Shown one piece after another: positions 9,001 through 17,630 of a DNA stretch of 64,000 nucleotides. The position numbers and the translations under genes are program-made. Each line of letters begins with the position of its first letter. The stretch's first letter is position 1. Under the pieces are notes generated by a model. It had not been told where the DNA came from. It searched no databases and saw only the letters and a list, made by a program, of their open reading frames with translations. The stretch comes from Candidatus Edwardsbacteria bacterium RifOxyA12_full_54_48 (GTDB lineage: Bacteria; Edwardsbacteria; AC1; EtOH8): assembly GCA_001777915.1 (NCBI GenBank), contig MFFN01000006.1, forward strand, positions 211,001-275,000, read 5' to 3'.

Positions 9001-10004
9001 CCGTTCTGGGGGCAGACGATAAGCTTGCTTATGGTGACGCCGTCCCTGGTGCCAAAAGAGCCGGTCATGGACATCGACCAGATATCCCTGGTGTCGCCGG
9101 ATTCCTCCTGGCCGGGGCCGGGGTGGACCAGGATCAGGCCGTCGGCCACACCGTTATTGTCCTGGTCGTAATCCACCGAGGCATCGGCTCCATTCAGCGC
9201 CGGAGTGTAGTAGGTGGATGATGGAGCGCCGCCGGAGGCCACTGCGTTCGCTCTGGTAATGCCGGTGGCCACGATAGCGGAAACGCTGCCATACCACCAG
9301 CACTTTTTATAGGTGAAATCGTAGTAGTAGTTGCTCATCCCGCCCACCCCGGTGGAATCCGGGACATAGGGGGAGATGGAGTCGCCGAAGGCCAGGAACC
9401 AGAAGAACTTGGTGTTGGCCAGGGCGTGGTTGTTGGTCGCGGTGGCATCGTAGGGGAAGCGGCCGTAGGGATTCTGGCCGGCCTTCTCGGTGCCGGAATA
9501 CCAGGCAAAGGTGCTGTCGGAGAAGTCGCCCAGCACCATGTTCATGTAATTACGTCCGGAGGCCGCCTTGGTGGGATTCTCCTTGGTGCCGCCCACCCCG
9601 TAAAGCATATCGGTTGACCACTTGTGGCGGGTATCCAAGGGAACATTGATGATCCGGTTGGCATTATAGGGAATGGCCGCCACGGCCGCGGCGCTGGGCC
9701 GCAAATGCCTGGTATAAGGACAAGCGGTTTTGTTGGCCCTGAGATTGGTGGCCACCAGCAGACCGTTCTCCTGCTTGGCATAGGTCCACCAGCCGTCCTT
9801 GTCCTGGATGATGGAATAGCCATCGGCATCCTCGGCAAAGTGGAAGTGTTCATCGCCCTTGAGGACGCCCACAAAGGACGATCCGTCGGGCTGATTCAGC
9901 CTTACCGGCCGGGGTTTAGCCGGAATGGCAAAGCTGGTGCCGGCTATGGCCACGATCATGATGATCGCTAAAACCATAGTCAGAAATCTGAACCTTGACT
10001 GCAT
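6009..10004 (-). CDS. M6 family secreted metalloprotease with C-terminal sorting domain
   Basis: Read from the ATG at 10004, which has GGAG seven bases upstream; an upstream ATG at 10070 is less likely. This gives 1331 residues with a signal peptide (MQSRFRFLTMVLAIIMIVAIAG). The zinc motif HEMFHQIGGPDLYD (H342, E343, H346) is the M6/immune-inhibitor-A signature. Later regions include a CARDB-like segment (TWDTLKVTFRNTGTAI-type), a PQQ- or propeller-like region, and two fibronectin-type modules, the second carrying INWQTASEMDNYKW. The C-terminal 90 residues (YALAQNYPNPIGNRPTTIKY .. GVYFYKL .. ATKKMMVLR) are a FlgD-like sorting/anchoring domain of the type IX kind. It is probably exported and either surface-bound or released after tail cleavage (inference). 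A terminator follows. Confidence 0.93.
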   Translation of the reverse strand: MQSRFRFLTMVLAIIMIVAIAGTSFAIPAKPRPVRLNQPDGSSFVGVLKGDEHFHFAEDADGYSIIQDKDGWWTYAKQENGLLVATNLRANKTACPYTRHLRPSAAAVAAIPYNANRIINVPLDTRHKWSTDMLYGVGGTKENPTKAASGRNYMNMVLGDFSDSTFAWYSGTEKAGQNPYGRFPYDATATNNHALANTKFFWFLAFGDSISPYVPDSTGVGGMSNYYYDFTYKKCWWYGSVSAIVATGITRANAVASGGAPSSTYYTPALNGADASVDYDQDNNGVADGLILVHPGPGQEESGDTRDIWSMSMTGSFGTRDGVTISKLIVCPQNGQLGVFAHEMFHQIGGPDLYDYGYSGTPWGEWSLMDNGSWNGIEGGDQPSFPGGHLVYDVDGAIGSIDGWLTSGAVGNTDSISSAYRGDGQYTIAALDSSGEARRGNPTSGIRLWRVRNMAFRDSGQVFFVELRSRTPPYEIGTSESGLIITHIDTRMGLQTRFNDGPPCEKYYYSWVEQPGFNPNINYAAGDSNFPRNPSNACYSANDFSAGGYTENAIDSLSSPNCKTNRGAGNGNGNGPWIYDVSAEGPTMTFRVARTGLVTAPSVGYVSVVVKDPIVVNTANNNNAMLDPWETDTLKVTFRNTGTAITAGARCSLYVVSGGAYVESISPLTTVTVGSGALATNAEAQSGPFVVKIKKDVPKFTDIVFGVIFRSTTPAYSTTSNFGLRVSGLQVVKSYDFTDIRVGGTTWGYRIQPSSVAILADTLFLCNANLDNATFQTRIYAVKKNTTNSPLVGGVGGDTIRSANNHGPWHSAAHYGGGIDIDNAKNLWISLQDSIIQTNRATTHVSGFLAPNCSWGGTPMKRIRGIAMGPAVIDTFGPNLIAGDSLWAYWQNYEMYSESLMVYSKPASGTAVKRYGYSWDDDGASANTINGKGEWWNGRALEYDGSSIWTSSVWMNYLFRRSAVNATTQDIMPGPSSYGSYGTYGSAIEATNAAGVPYAPVGSAAFVPGAAGTRFYLYCASMDEGKIYKVDMTDFVLPTPPDSVKVTDTGADNRLDWWKSNDDAQKVAQYIIYRQAPGTTTPPSSADERIRVQNVYGGPATHTWTDVGAGAKIAYVYTIKTLNYYGEGTWGASVSAPLIPTAVELTEFACVLSGGNAVTINWQTASEMDNYKWELERSVDNESFTNVWSIDVDGTNPYGDKYSYTDKVPSVGVYYYRLVDVSKTGEKTYHGPISVVVGSVYALAQNYPNPIGNRPTTIKYSLKNPGQTSLKIYNLLGEEVKTLVNAKQDANFYTIHWDGRDNQGQTVSNGVYFYKLNSGEFNATKKMMVLR

Positions 10005-10263
10005 CTTTTGCTCCTTTAAAATTAATTTTTGTTTAAAAATTCTTAGATAATTGCTATTAAATATATGCATTAATTATGCCATACATATAATTAATATTAA
10101 TTAATGTCTAATCTTTTGAAAATCAATATGTTGCTTTATTTATTACCCGTCTCATATTTTCGATCAACTGGATGATTTTGTGCAAATATTACCTTTATAT
10201 ATGTATATATTATTATCTCTTTGTTATTCAATTAATTAGAATATGCGCATAAATTGCATTATG
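10005..10263. other. AT-rich intergenic region upstream of the M6 gene
   Basis: This very AT-rich stretch (runs such as TATATATGTATATA) separates the M6 gene from the membrane protein gene upstream. It must hold the M6 promoter. Several weak -10-like boxes are present and I cannot choose one. No terminator for the preceding gene is evident. Confidence 0.5.
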
Positions 10264-12384
10264 TCATTTTTTGTACTGAAGGATATCTCTAAGATTTTTA
10301 GCTGACTCGGAGTTCGGGTCAATTTTTGCGCCTTTTTGCCAATATTTCATGGCTCCCGCCCTGTTGCCGGACTTCATCTCGATCATCCCCAGGCGGTTAT
10401 AAGGCCAGGCATCTCCCGGGGTAACCTTGGTGGCAATGGTATAAAGCCTGATCGCTTCCTTGGTATCCCCCTTGGCCTCCATCAAATACCCCCAATTGGT
10501 GTAGGCCAGCCCCAGGTTCACGTCAATTTTGACCGCCTTTTTATAAGATTCGACGGCCTCGCCCACCCTTCCTTGTCTTAAATAAGCATTGCCCAGATTA
10601 TTATACATCATCGCATTATATGGATCGATCTTTATGACCTTTTGGAACTCCCGCTCGGCCATCTTGGCATCGTTGTGATAGAAGAAATAATTTCCCGCCA
10701 GGGTGTGCGGCATCAACAGGGTTGTATCTTCGGCAATTCTCCTGGTCAGTTCCCCCAGAAACAATTTCGGCTCCAGGCTGAAATCCGGGACTGCCGGATT
10801 GACATATTGGTAACTGTATCGGTCGATCATGTTTTTATACTTTTCGGCTCTGCGGACATACACCAGGCAGGCATCATCCCAAAACACCAGGGCCCATCCC
10901 CCGGTGGAGATGATCTTTTTATTGAAGCGGTCAAAATCCTCGGTCTGGCTGGTCTTGGCATAGGGCAGGAACAGCCAGTCGATGCCGTATTTATCCAGCA
11001 GGCCCAGATCGCCCCCCAGGATCCTGAAATGATCCTGCAGGACCCGGATGCCGAAATAGGGCCCGATCCGGCCGTCCACGAACACCGGGATCTCCTTCCA
11101 TAACAGGTATCCGCCGATGTCAAAATCGTTGAAGACCTTTCCGCCCTCCCGGTGCTGTTTGATAAAATCCGCCGCCTTATCGGAATACATCCGGGGCTTC
11201 CACCCCAGCTCCACCCTCTGCCAGATATGCTTTCCGGTCCGCTGGTACAGCCCGGCCCCGGTCAGAACCAACAGAACCAACCCAGCAAACAATACGTTTT
11301 GCGGAATCCTGAATTTTGAATTCGTAATTTTAAATTTTGAATTTAATGCACTGAACGCCCCCTGCCAGTGCCAGCCCACCCCTATCAGGGTGATGAAGAC
11401 CTGCAGCCATAGAAAGCGGGCATAGCCGATGGCCCAGTAGGTGAATAATATCCAAAGAAGCAGAAAAGAGAATTTCAGTCTTCTCCAGCCTATCAATATC
11501 CCGATAGCCGAAAATACGATCCATATCATTCCGTATATCACCAGGGGCTCCCGGGAGAAGCCGGGAGACAGCAGCGGCTGATATTCCAAAAGGCTGGAGG
11601 TTATCTGGGCATCTGCCTTTTGCAGCTCCGGCCGGAAGTAATAGCTCAGCGTCAGCCAGACATTGTCAAACCCATAGGGGTTCAGGCCGGTAACGGCAAA
11701 GCCAGCCACAAAGGAAACGACCGGTTTTTTGACAAGACCCCAAGCTTTCTTTCGGAAGGCGAAGATGATTTCATCAAAAAGATACAATCCGATGATGAAG
11801 ATCCCGAAGACATAGGTCAGGTGAACATTGGCCCACAGGATCATCAGCCCCATAATGCCCGACAAAAACGCCGGATACTTTATTTTGCCGGCCCGGTTGA
11901 TCTCCAGCCAGAAAATGAGCAGCACCAGGAAGAAGAACGAAAATATCTGGATCCGTTCGCCAAAACCGTAACTGGATGCCAGCAGGGCCAGGACTGCCGT
12001 GATAAAAGCAATATGGGGCGAGACCCTTTTCAGCTTCATGGTGTACAAAGCCAGCCCGAAAGTCATGACCAGCAAAGCAGCTTTGAAAAGTATTATGCCG
12101 TTGATGCCCCACAGCGAAAATAACCCGTAAAATATCAGGCTGGAGAACCATTCATGCATCAGCCATGGCTGGCCATAAGCCGTGTGGCTCCACAGGTCTG
12201 CCGTGGGGGCCTGGCCGGTCTGGGCCACGTACCGGCCGGTGGCCAGCATGATGTACAGGTCGGGGTCGGAGGCCGGGTAGATGGCGGCCGCCAGGGCCAG
12301 GCCCGCCACCAATACCAAAGCGACAACCCAGTGCCAGTTGCAACTTGCTTCGGGAGTTTCTATCCCGGTTTTATTTTTTTTCAT
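10264..12384 (-). CDS. Polytopic membrane protein (GT-C-like) with TPR repeats, paralogue of 3236-5314
   Basis: About 706 residues counted from the ATG at 12384, which overlaps the previous gene by 14 bases; an ATG at 12399 is also possible. It has about 10-12 transmembrane segments. The first extracytoplasmic loop holds SDPDLYIMLATGRYVAQTG followed by WSHTAYGQPWLMHEW, the same signature as the paralogue at 3236. Mid-protein EIPVFVDGRIGPYFG and a C-terminal TPR block (about 590-700, e.g. AMMYNNLGNAYLRQGRVG) also match. A low-complexity segment NSKFKITNSKFRI (encoded at 11309-11345) has no counterpart in the paralogue and looks inserted. It ends the envelope-biosynthesis chain of region 2. A role in glycan assembly or transfer is inferred. 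Confidence 0.8.
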   Translation of the reverse strand: MKKNKTGIETPEASCNWHWVVALVLVAGLALAAAIYPASDPDLYIMLATGRYVAQTGQAPTADLWSHTAYGQPWLMHEWFSSLIFYGLFSLWGINGIILFKAALLVMTFGLALYTMKLKRVSPHIAFITAVLALLASSYGFGERIQIFSFFFLVLLIFWLEINRAGKIKYPAFLSGIMGLMILWANVHLTYVFGIFIIGLYLFDEIIFAFRKKAWGLVKKPVVSFVAGFAVTGLNPYGFDNVWLTLSYYFRPELQKADAQITSSLLEYQPLLSPGFSREPLVIYGMIWIVFSAIGILIGWRRLKFSFLLLWILFTYWAIGYARFLWLQVFITLIGVGWHWQGAFSALNSKFKITNSKFRIPQNVLFAGLVLLVLTGAGLYQRTGKHIWQRVELGWKPRMYSDKAADFIKQHREGGKVFNDFDIGGYLLWKEIPVFVDGRIGPYFGIRVLQDHFRILGGDLGLLDKYGIDWLFLPYAKTSQTEDFDRFNKKIISTGGWALVFWDDACLVYVRRAEKYKNMIDRYSYQYVNPAVPDFSLEPKLFLGELTRRIAEDTTLLMPHTLAGNYFFYHNDAKMAEREFQKVIKIDPYNAMMYNNLGNAYLRQGRVGEAVESYKKAVKIDVNLGLAYTNWGYLMEAKGDTKEAIRLYTIATKVTPGDAWPYNRLGMIEMKSGNRAGAMKYWQKGAKIDPNSESAKNLRDILQYKK
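11309..11345. repeat. AT-rich GAATTT repeat inserted inside a coding region
   Basis: The sequence is built from GAATTTTGAATTC-type units and is read in frame as NSKFKITNSKFRI. A similar run of aattc units occurs in the intergenic DNA at 47940-47974. Confidence 0.5.
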
Positions 12385-13399
12385 CGTTTTTAAATACATG
12401 CGGAGTTGGATATTTTTTTCGATAACTGAAAATATCGGTTTTTTTAATTATTTGATTTATCAGACAATTAGTATGTCTGACCAGAAGGAACCTTTCGCGC
12501 GGATAGCCCCCAATCCTCATTTTGCTCAACTCTGCGGTCTGTCCCAAGTTTACTTTATCAAATTTATTTTCGATGGCAAACCTTATTATCGCCAGTAAAA
12601 GATTGTTGTATATGCTTAACTCTTCATTCAATCGATCGTTAAAACCTCCAAAAAGGAAATACAGATACCTCCCCTGCGGCACCAAGAAAGCCCAGGCCAA
12701 GACGGCGGCATCCAGTTCCAGGCCTAAAATATAACTTTTAGTGGGAAATTTTGTAAAAAATTCACGGGGTAAAACAATCGAGTGATATCTCCGGGCAACA
12801 TCTACATACAAAGAATATGTTTTCTCATCAAGACTGTCGGGCGGAATAGTTAAAGATCGCAACTTGCATCCTATCCGTAATGCATCAGTCACTCTGGATT
12901 TATAATCTGAACGGATGGCCCCAAGATATTCAGCGAAAGAACCCCACCTGACATCAAAATCAACGGTAGGATAATGCCTTCGCCACGACCAGCCATCTAT
13001 CTCCGGCTCAGGCTCACTAAACCCGCTTATTAACTGGAACCCCCCGCCAAAACTGTCCATCACTTCCGCCACGTCTTCAACCCGTCCAATATCCGAGAAC
13101 GCCGGATCGGTGCTGAACGGCATTGACAGGGAACATACGGTTGCCGGTTGGTGGACAGTGATCGGCCCCGCGGTAAAGGGAAGTTCGGGACGGCACACCG
13201 GGCCGGCCAGGGGTTTCCCGCCGGGTCTCCTCAGCCAAAAATATTTTTGCTCCAGGGGGCTGTATAAAAACAGATGCTGGAGAATGGATGTTTTGTTTAA
13301 AATATCATCCTCCCGATATAACATATCCCACTCTTCGGGCAGTTCATCCGGACGGTCGAATACTTTTATTTCAGCTTTATTTTTTAAATGCTTTGACAT
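12371..13399 (-). CDS. GNAT-fold/FemAB-like acyltransferase (BioF2-like)
   Basis: 342 residues. The C-terminal half (about 170-330) has the pattern of the FemAB-like GNAT acyltransferases: FAEYLGAIRSDYKSRVTDAL, a central LYFLFGGFNDRLNEE strand region, and KVNLGQTAELSKMRIGG near the end. Enzymes of this family move acyl or aminoacyl groups onto amines, for example in peptidoglycan or glycolipid building. The start codon overlaps the upstream methyltransferase by 23 bases, and the stop overlaps the downstream membrane protein. The acceptor is unknown. The neighbouring ATP-grasp ligase and decarboxylase suggest an amino- or polyamine-derived substituent (inference). Confidence 0.7.
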   Translation of the reverse strand: MSKHLKNKAEIKVFDRPDELPEEWDMLYREDDILNKTSILQHLFLYSPLEQKYFWLRRPGGKPLAGPVCRPELPFTAGPITVHQPATVCSLSMPFSTDPAFSDIGRVEDVAEVMDSFGGGFQLISGFSEPEPEIDGWSWRRHYPTVDFDVRWGSFAEYLGAIRSDYKSRVTDALRIGCKLRSLTIPPDSLDEKTYSLYVDVARRYHSIVLPREFFTKFPTKSYILGLELDAAVLAWAFLVPQGRYLYFLFGGFNDRLNEELSIYNNLLLAIIRFAIENKFDKVNLGQTAELSKMRIGGYPRERFLLVRHTNCLINQIIKKTDIFSYRKKYPTPHVFKNDEKK

Positions 13400-14177
13400 A
13401 GATCATAACCGAATTTGAGATGTGCGGGATCATTGTTATCGGACCGTCATAACTGAACTGAATTTTATGAAAGCCCGATTTATCCAGCCAGCCCTTCAGT
13501 CTTTTTTGCTTATATCTTTTCAACGGATGATATTTTTCATCCTCCTCTCGAGGGAGCAAGATGTCCCTTGATCTTATCAGTGCGGACTCCCTGGTTTTGA
13601 CACCCGGGAAATAATCCCGGGCCGATAAAATGTGCACCGGCCAGAACGGCAATTCCCAAGGGCTGTGTTGGCGCAACGTTGTCAGCAACAGCATTCCTCC
13701 GGGCTTCATTGCCCTTGATACACTCCGAATATATTCGCATGGATCATCGGCTGTCTGCAGAACCCCGAACAGCAAAATAACATCAAATATGCCTGGTTTA
13801 AAAGGCAAATTAGACACATCTCCGCCGACCAGGCCCCAAATTTGCCGGTTATCGCTATGAGGGTTTACTTTAAGTGCTTTCAGCGAAAAGTCGAGGCCCA
13901 CCATATTGCAGCCAGGTTTCGATAACCGGTCAAAGTATAATCCCGGACCGCAGCCCAGGTCGGCGATCAGTAGATTTTTCAGGCCGCGGGGATAATGCCG
14001 CCTTAAGTTCTGCTCCAGGTATTTTCGCTGATTATCTACGATATAGGCATACCACCAACTTGAGCGCTGCCAATCGGGGATGTCCATAATAGCCAGTTGG
14101 TCGAATTTCCGGTGCCAGTATTTTTCCGATTCCTCCAAAATTTCCTCCCGTGATTTCAATCTGCCGGGCAAAGGCAA
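13377..14177 (-). CDS. Class I SAM-dependent methyltransferase
   Basis: 266 residues read from a TTG start directly after the stop of the ATP-grasp gene. Motif I is intact (IADLGCGPGLY, about 71-81), followed by the acidic ribose-binding strand (GLDFS) and VILLFGVLQTADDPCEYIRS plus MKPGGMLLLTT typical of Methyltransf_11. The start is uncertain: GGGAGGAAATTTTG inside the N-terminal coding region could support a later TTG start. It lies in a four-gene coupled block (ATP-grasp, this gene, GNAT, membrane protein). The substrate cannot be read from sequence. Confidence 0.85.
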   Translation of the reverse strand: MPLPGRLKSREEILEESEKYWHRKFDQLAIMDIPDWQRSSWWYAYIVDNQRKYLEQNLRRHYPRGLKNLLIADLGCGPGLYFDRLSKPGCNMVGLDFSLKALKVNPHSDNRQIWGLVGGDVSNLPFKPGIFDVILLFGVLQTADDPCEYIRSVSRAMKPGGMLLLTTLRQHSPWELPFWPVHILSARDYFPGVKTRESALIRSRDILLPREEDEKYHPLKRYKQKRLKGWLDKSGFHKIQFSYDGPITMIPHISNSVMIYVKAFKK

Positions 14178-15338
14178 TTAATTTCGTATGATCCTTTTCA
14201 ATTTCAGGTCCGCTATATTCTTCATATGCCGAATCTCCGGTCGGCAGTCACCTATGTCGAATATTCTGGCGGTATTATTGCTATTCCGCAGCTGGCGTAG
14301 GAACGGATTTCGCCAGGGCATGAACCGCTCCTTGGCCCATTCGTCAAAATAGACCCAATAAAAACCAGAACGGGCGATCCTGGGTTCCCCGAGGTGGGCG
14401 CCCATGGCCAGTTGAACGGCGGTTTCGGCCAAACTAACTCCCGCCATTTGGGAAACCCTCTGTCCCAGACCGTAGCGGGGATTGAACTCGATGAACTGAA
14501 ACTCTCCGGTATCCCAGTTGCGCATGAACTCGATGTCGCAGATGCCGGAATAATTTATCTGCCTTAAAAATCTCATCCCGGCGTCGTATAACTCCTGATG
14601 ATATATGGTCCGGATCATCACCCCGCTGCCGTAGGGTTGGGGATCGGCCTTGAGCTTCTGGGCCATGCAGACGGCAAAGGGCATCCCGTCCTTGACCGAC
14701 GCTCCGAATAAAAACTGATTATAGTCAACTCCGGGGATCACTTTTTGTATCATTGGTTTGAAACCCAAGCCGATTATTCTATTGCAAGCCTTCCTCAATT
14801 CTTGGTCGGTATTGACCACAATGACCTTTTCTCCCAGCGCGTCCCGGAAGGGCATTGATTTTGGGGAAAATCTGGCCTTGACCACCGCCGGAAACCTGAC
14901 ATTATTTGCCGGCGCATTATTCTCATCCAATATCGAGCTTTGGGGTATGGCGATCCCCGCCGATACCGCCATTTGCAGCTGGTTCCATTTGTCCAGCAGG
15001 GCGTCCATCACCTCCAGGGGGCAGGCCAGCATTTTGAATTGCCGGGACAGTTCCTCCCGGTTATGCGAGACCCATCGGCGATACCCGTCGCTGGCACCAA
15101 TGAGTACCCTGTCTCCCGGGATATCCCCTGCCAGACCAACCAGGCCGGCCAGCAACGACTGCGAATCCTGCTGCGGCAACGGCAATATGCGGCCGGTCAC
15201 GCCTTTAGCCCGGATCGCTATATCGTTTTTCGAATAGCCGATCACCACCACCGGATAGCCGGCATCACGCAGTTCCCGGGCCATCTCCAACCCCAGAAAA
15301 TTACCTTCCAATATGAATACTGTCGGTTTCATCATCAT
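14178..15338 (-). CDS. ATP-grasp family carboxylate-amine ligase-like protein
   Basis: 386 residues. The N-terminal domain starts with a Rossmann-like TVFILEGNFLGLEMAREL. The central and C-terminal parts show ATP-grasp features: FPAVVKARFSP (ATP-binding lysine strand), the MIQKVIPGVDYNQF loop, and CDIEFMRN .. FQFIEFNPRYG with the metal-binding E-x-N motif. Enzymes of this kind join a carboxylate to an amine with ATP. It is separated from the upstream decarboxylase by 185 bases containing a dispersed repeat, and its stop abuts the methyltransferase start. It may attach the amine made by the decarboxylase at 15524 to a lipid or sugar acid (inference). Confidence 0.8.
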   Translation of the reverse strand: MMMKPTVFILEGNFLGLEMARELRDAGYPVVVIGYSKNDIAIRAKGVTGRILPLPQQDSQSLLAGLVGLAGDIPGDRVLIGASDGYRRWVSHNREELSRQFKMLACPLEVMDALLDKWNQLQMAVSAGIAIPQSSILDENNAPANNVRFPAVVKARFSPKSMPFRDALGEKVIVVNTDQELRKACNRIIGLGFKPMIQKVIPGVDYNQFLFGASVKDGMPFAVCMAQKLKADPQPYGSGVMIRTIYHQELYDAGMRFLRQINYSGICDIEFMRNWDTGEFQFIEFNPRYGLGQRVSQMAGVSLAETAVQLAMGAHLGEPRIARSGFYWVYFDEWAKERFMPWRNPFLRQLRNSNNTARIFDIGDCRPEIRHMKNIADLKLKRIIRN

Positions 15339-15376
15339 TTTTCATTGTTATTAATGGAGTCAATAAATAAGTAACA

Positions 15377-15547
15377 TTTTTTATTAGGAATCCATGAAGC
15401 CCTGAGTACTAAACTGTGGGAACCCTGATTGATTCCTGCTTTCCGCTCCTACGCTTTGCTTCGGCGCACAAGCTGGCTTCCTTATAAAATAAATTCGTTT
15501 CCCTTAGAGTGCTATGCTTCAAATTAAGTGACCTGGTTAATAACAAT
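15377..15547. repeat. Dispersed repeat, copy A
   Basis: This 171-base element matches 44384-44528. Shared blocks include TTTTTATTAGGAATCCATGAA, GATTGATTCCTGC, TTCCTTATA.AATAAATTCGTTT and GGTTAATAACAAT. Copy A has an extra interior stretch of about 25 bases. Its right end covers the last eight codons of the decarboxylase gene. Confidence 0.75.
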
Positions 15548-16744
15548 TAATTTCGGCCGGGCGAAAGAGAACTCGGTCTCCATGGGAACGAAATAGGCCC
15601 CGGCGCCTTCTATGCAGATCATATCTCCAATTTCCAGTTCCGGCAACTTGGCCCCGGCAAACAGCCGGTCCCAGGGCATGCAGGTGGGGCCAATGATATC
15701 GTAGACTTTATATTGGCACTTCCCCTTGTTCCCCAAGACGGATAATTTTCTGGTCTCCCCCACCAATGGCCCGGCGGCGCCCACCCGGCCGCCGTCGACA
15801 ATGGCATAATTTTTCCTGCCGGACTGGCGCAAGCCCACCACTTTTACCGCCAGGACCTGGGCGTTCCCGGTGATCAGTCGTCCCGGCTCGGCCCACATTT
15901 CCAGATCATTCAAGCCATATTGGGCCAGAGCTTGGTGAAAATATCCGGCGGCTTCCCCCATTATCTTAAATCCATCATCGGGGCCGGCCACCGGGGCCGG
16001 CCAGGGCCGGCCAAAGAACCTCAGCCAAGCCTGCTCCCACAGCGTCAGCAAGCGCATGTCCTTGCCGGGAAAGCCGCCGCCGATGTCCAGGGCCCTGATA
16101 TCGGTTCCCAGTTTTCGGTTTATGGTTCCGATGAAGGCCAGACATTCATCTACCGCCCGACGATAGGCTGAGAGATTGCTGCTGCCCAGATGGAAATGGA
16201 TGGTCTTGAGATCAAGTTTTTTATTAGCGCATATTTTTTCGGCCATGGCACAGGCCGAACCGTCTTTGATGATATGTCCGAACTGGCCCTGCCAGCCCAC
16301 CGATGGCCGCACCCGCAGCCCCAGTCCGATCTTGTATTCGACATCCTTTGACAGCTGATTGACGATATCCAGCTCCTGCGGGGCATCTATGTTTATGCAT
16401 TTGATCTTTTTCTGCACTGCCGTCTGCAGGGCCGCCGGAGATTTGTAGATCCCGTTGAAGACGATCCTGTCCGGAGACACCCCCAGAGAAAGAGCCAGGT
16501 TCAGTTCCCGCTCCGAGATCACCTCGGCCCCGGCCCCGTTCTGGTGCAGAACCTTCAGAGCCTGCGGTACCGGATTGGTCTTGTAGGAATAGAAGATATT
16601 ATCCTGCCAGCCATGCCGGGCCAATATTTCCCGGGCCCGGCCCATGTTGCCGGCCAGCATCTGTGTGGAGGCAATCTCCAGCGGAGTGCCGTGTTCTTCG
16701 ACAGCCTCTTTTATCATCTCCTCAGTGAACATATCTGTCCTCAT
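15524..16744 (-). CDS. PLP-dependent decarboxylase of the DAP/ornithine/arginine family (fold type III)
   Basis: 406 residues with the alanine-racemase-like barrel. The PLP lysine is K55 in FYSYKTNPVPQAL, the HLGSS motif is at about 190, the glycine-rich phosphate loop is ALDIGGGFPG, and the C-terminal active-site cysteine segment is GPTCMPWDRL followed by GAGAYFVPM. Family members decarboxylate meso-diaminopimelate, ornithine, lysine or related amino acids. The context is envelope glycosylation, not lysine synthesis, so a specialised amine is plausible (inference). The start could be ATG 16744 or the ATG at 16732, which has AGGA five bases upstream. Both overlap the upstream methyltransferase gene. 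The last codons lie within dispersed repeat A. Confidence 0.88.
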   Translation of the reverse strand: MRTDMFTEEMIKEAVEEHGTPLEIASTQMLAGNMGRAREILARHGWQDNIFYSYKTNPVPQALKVLHQNGAGAEVISERELNLALSLGVSPDRIVFNGIYKSPAALQTAVQKKIKCINIDAPQELDIVNQLSKDVEYKIGLGLRVRPSVGWQGQFGHIIKDGSACAMAEKICANKKLDLKTIHFHLGSSNLSAYRRAVDECLAFIGTINRKLGTDIRALDIGGGFPGKDMRLLTLWEQAWLRFFGRPWPAPVAGPDDGFKIMGEAAGYFHQALAQYGLNDLEMWAEPGRLITGNAQVLAVKVVGLRQSGRKNYAIVDGGRVGAAGPLVGETRKLSVLGNKGKCQYKVYDIIGPTCMPWDRLFAGAKLPELEIGDMICIEGAGAYFVPMETEFSFARPKLIVINQVT

Positions 16745-17630
16745 GGCCGCCGTCCTGTTTGCTAGGTTGATTGCACTTCTTTAAGACCATCATCCACCCT
16801 CCGGCAATATAATACGGCAACACATCAGCTATTTTGTAATCTAATTTCAGCAGGCCGGGGCCAATATCAAACCAAGGGAACAAAGTGCCCCATAAAGTAG
16901 CCCAGGCGTCCTGGTTTTGATAATCAATCATTCGGAACCCACAACAACTAAAAATATTCAACAAGGTCGGCATTTTGAAAAAACGTTTGTGATAATCATC
17001 AGTATAAACATCCCAAGCGGTGAGGTTCCCCTGCGAAGCTTCAGAAGCCATTCTGCGAAAAAACCTGATACACGATCTGCCGGCCACACTTTCTCTGACC
17101 GGAAGCAATATCTGCTCCAAACATTCCCGGAGGCCCTGTTTATTTGGTATAGTAAGGAGAACAAACCCTTTATCCTTCAATAATCTATGACAATGCATCA
17201 TCACCAAATCGGGTGCTGAAACATGCTCCAATACTTCACTTATGATTATCACGTCAAATATCTTTTCACCGGACATTTCATCTACCGGAATGTTCATGTA
17301 TGCAGCCCTGTCCGGGAACCTGTTGGTCTGCGAGGCATATTTAATTACATTCCTGTCGGTATCAATTCCAACTGCAGATGCACCCAGGGAGCATACTGAC
17401 TGGGTAAGGAATCCATAACCGCACCCTAAATCCAACGCTCTTATCTTCTGTTTTGGGCCAAATGACTGCAATTTGCTTATGATAAAATTTAAATTGACAT
17501 TCCATGACGCCACTTGCCCTGCTTCTATTCGAGCCCCTCTCCCGGTATTAGCGCACCTTTCATTAACAAGGGTAGCGTATAGTTCATGGGCGGCATTGAC
17601 TGCAATATTGCTTTTTGCCTGCCGCTTCAT
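16722..17630 (-). CDS. Class I SAM-dependent methyltransferase
   Basis: 302 residues from the ATG at 17630. That ATG forms an ATGA overlap with the preceding stop and has GGAGG about six bases upstream; the longer open frame reads into the neighbour. Motif I is intact (ALDLGCGYGFLTQS, about 65-78). GIDTDRNVIKYA gives the SAM ribose acid, and VIIISEVLEHVSAPDLVMMH is a Methyltransf_11/UbiG-like post-motif. C-terminal hydrophobic stretches may contact membrane or lipid substrate. The substrate is unassigned. Confidence 0.87.
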   Translation of the reverse strand: MKRQAKSNIAVNAAHELYATLVNERCANTGRGARIEAGQVASWNVNLNFIISKLQSFGPKQKIRALDLGCGYGFLTQSVCSLGASAVGIDTDRNVIKYASQTNRFPDRAAYMNIPVDEMSGEKIFDVIIISEVLEHVSAPDLVMMHCHRLLKDKGFVLLTIPNKQGLRECLEQILLPVRESVAGRSCIRFFRRMASEASQGNLTAWDVYTDDYHKRFFKMPTLLNIFSCCGFRMIDYQNQDAWATLWGTLFPWFDIGPGLLKLDYKIADVLPYYIAGGWMMVLKKCNQPSKQDGGHEDRYVH

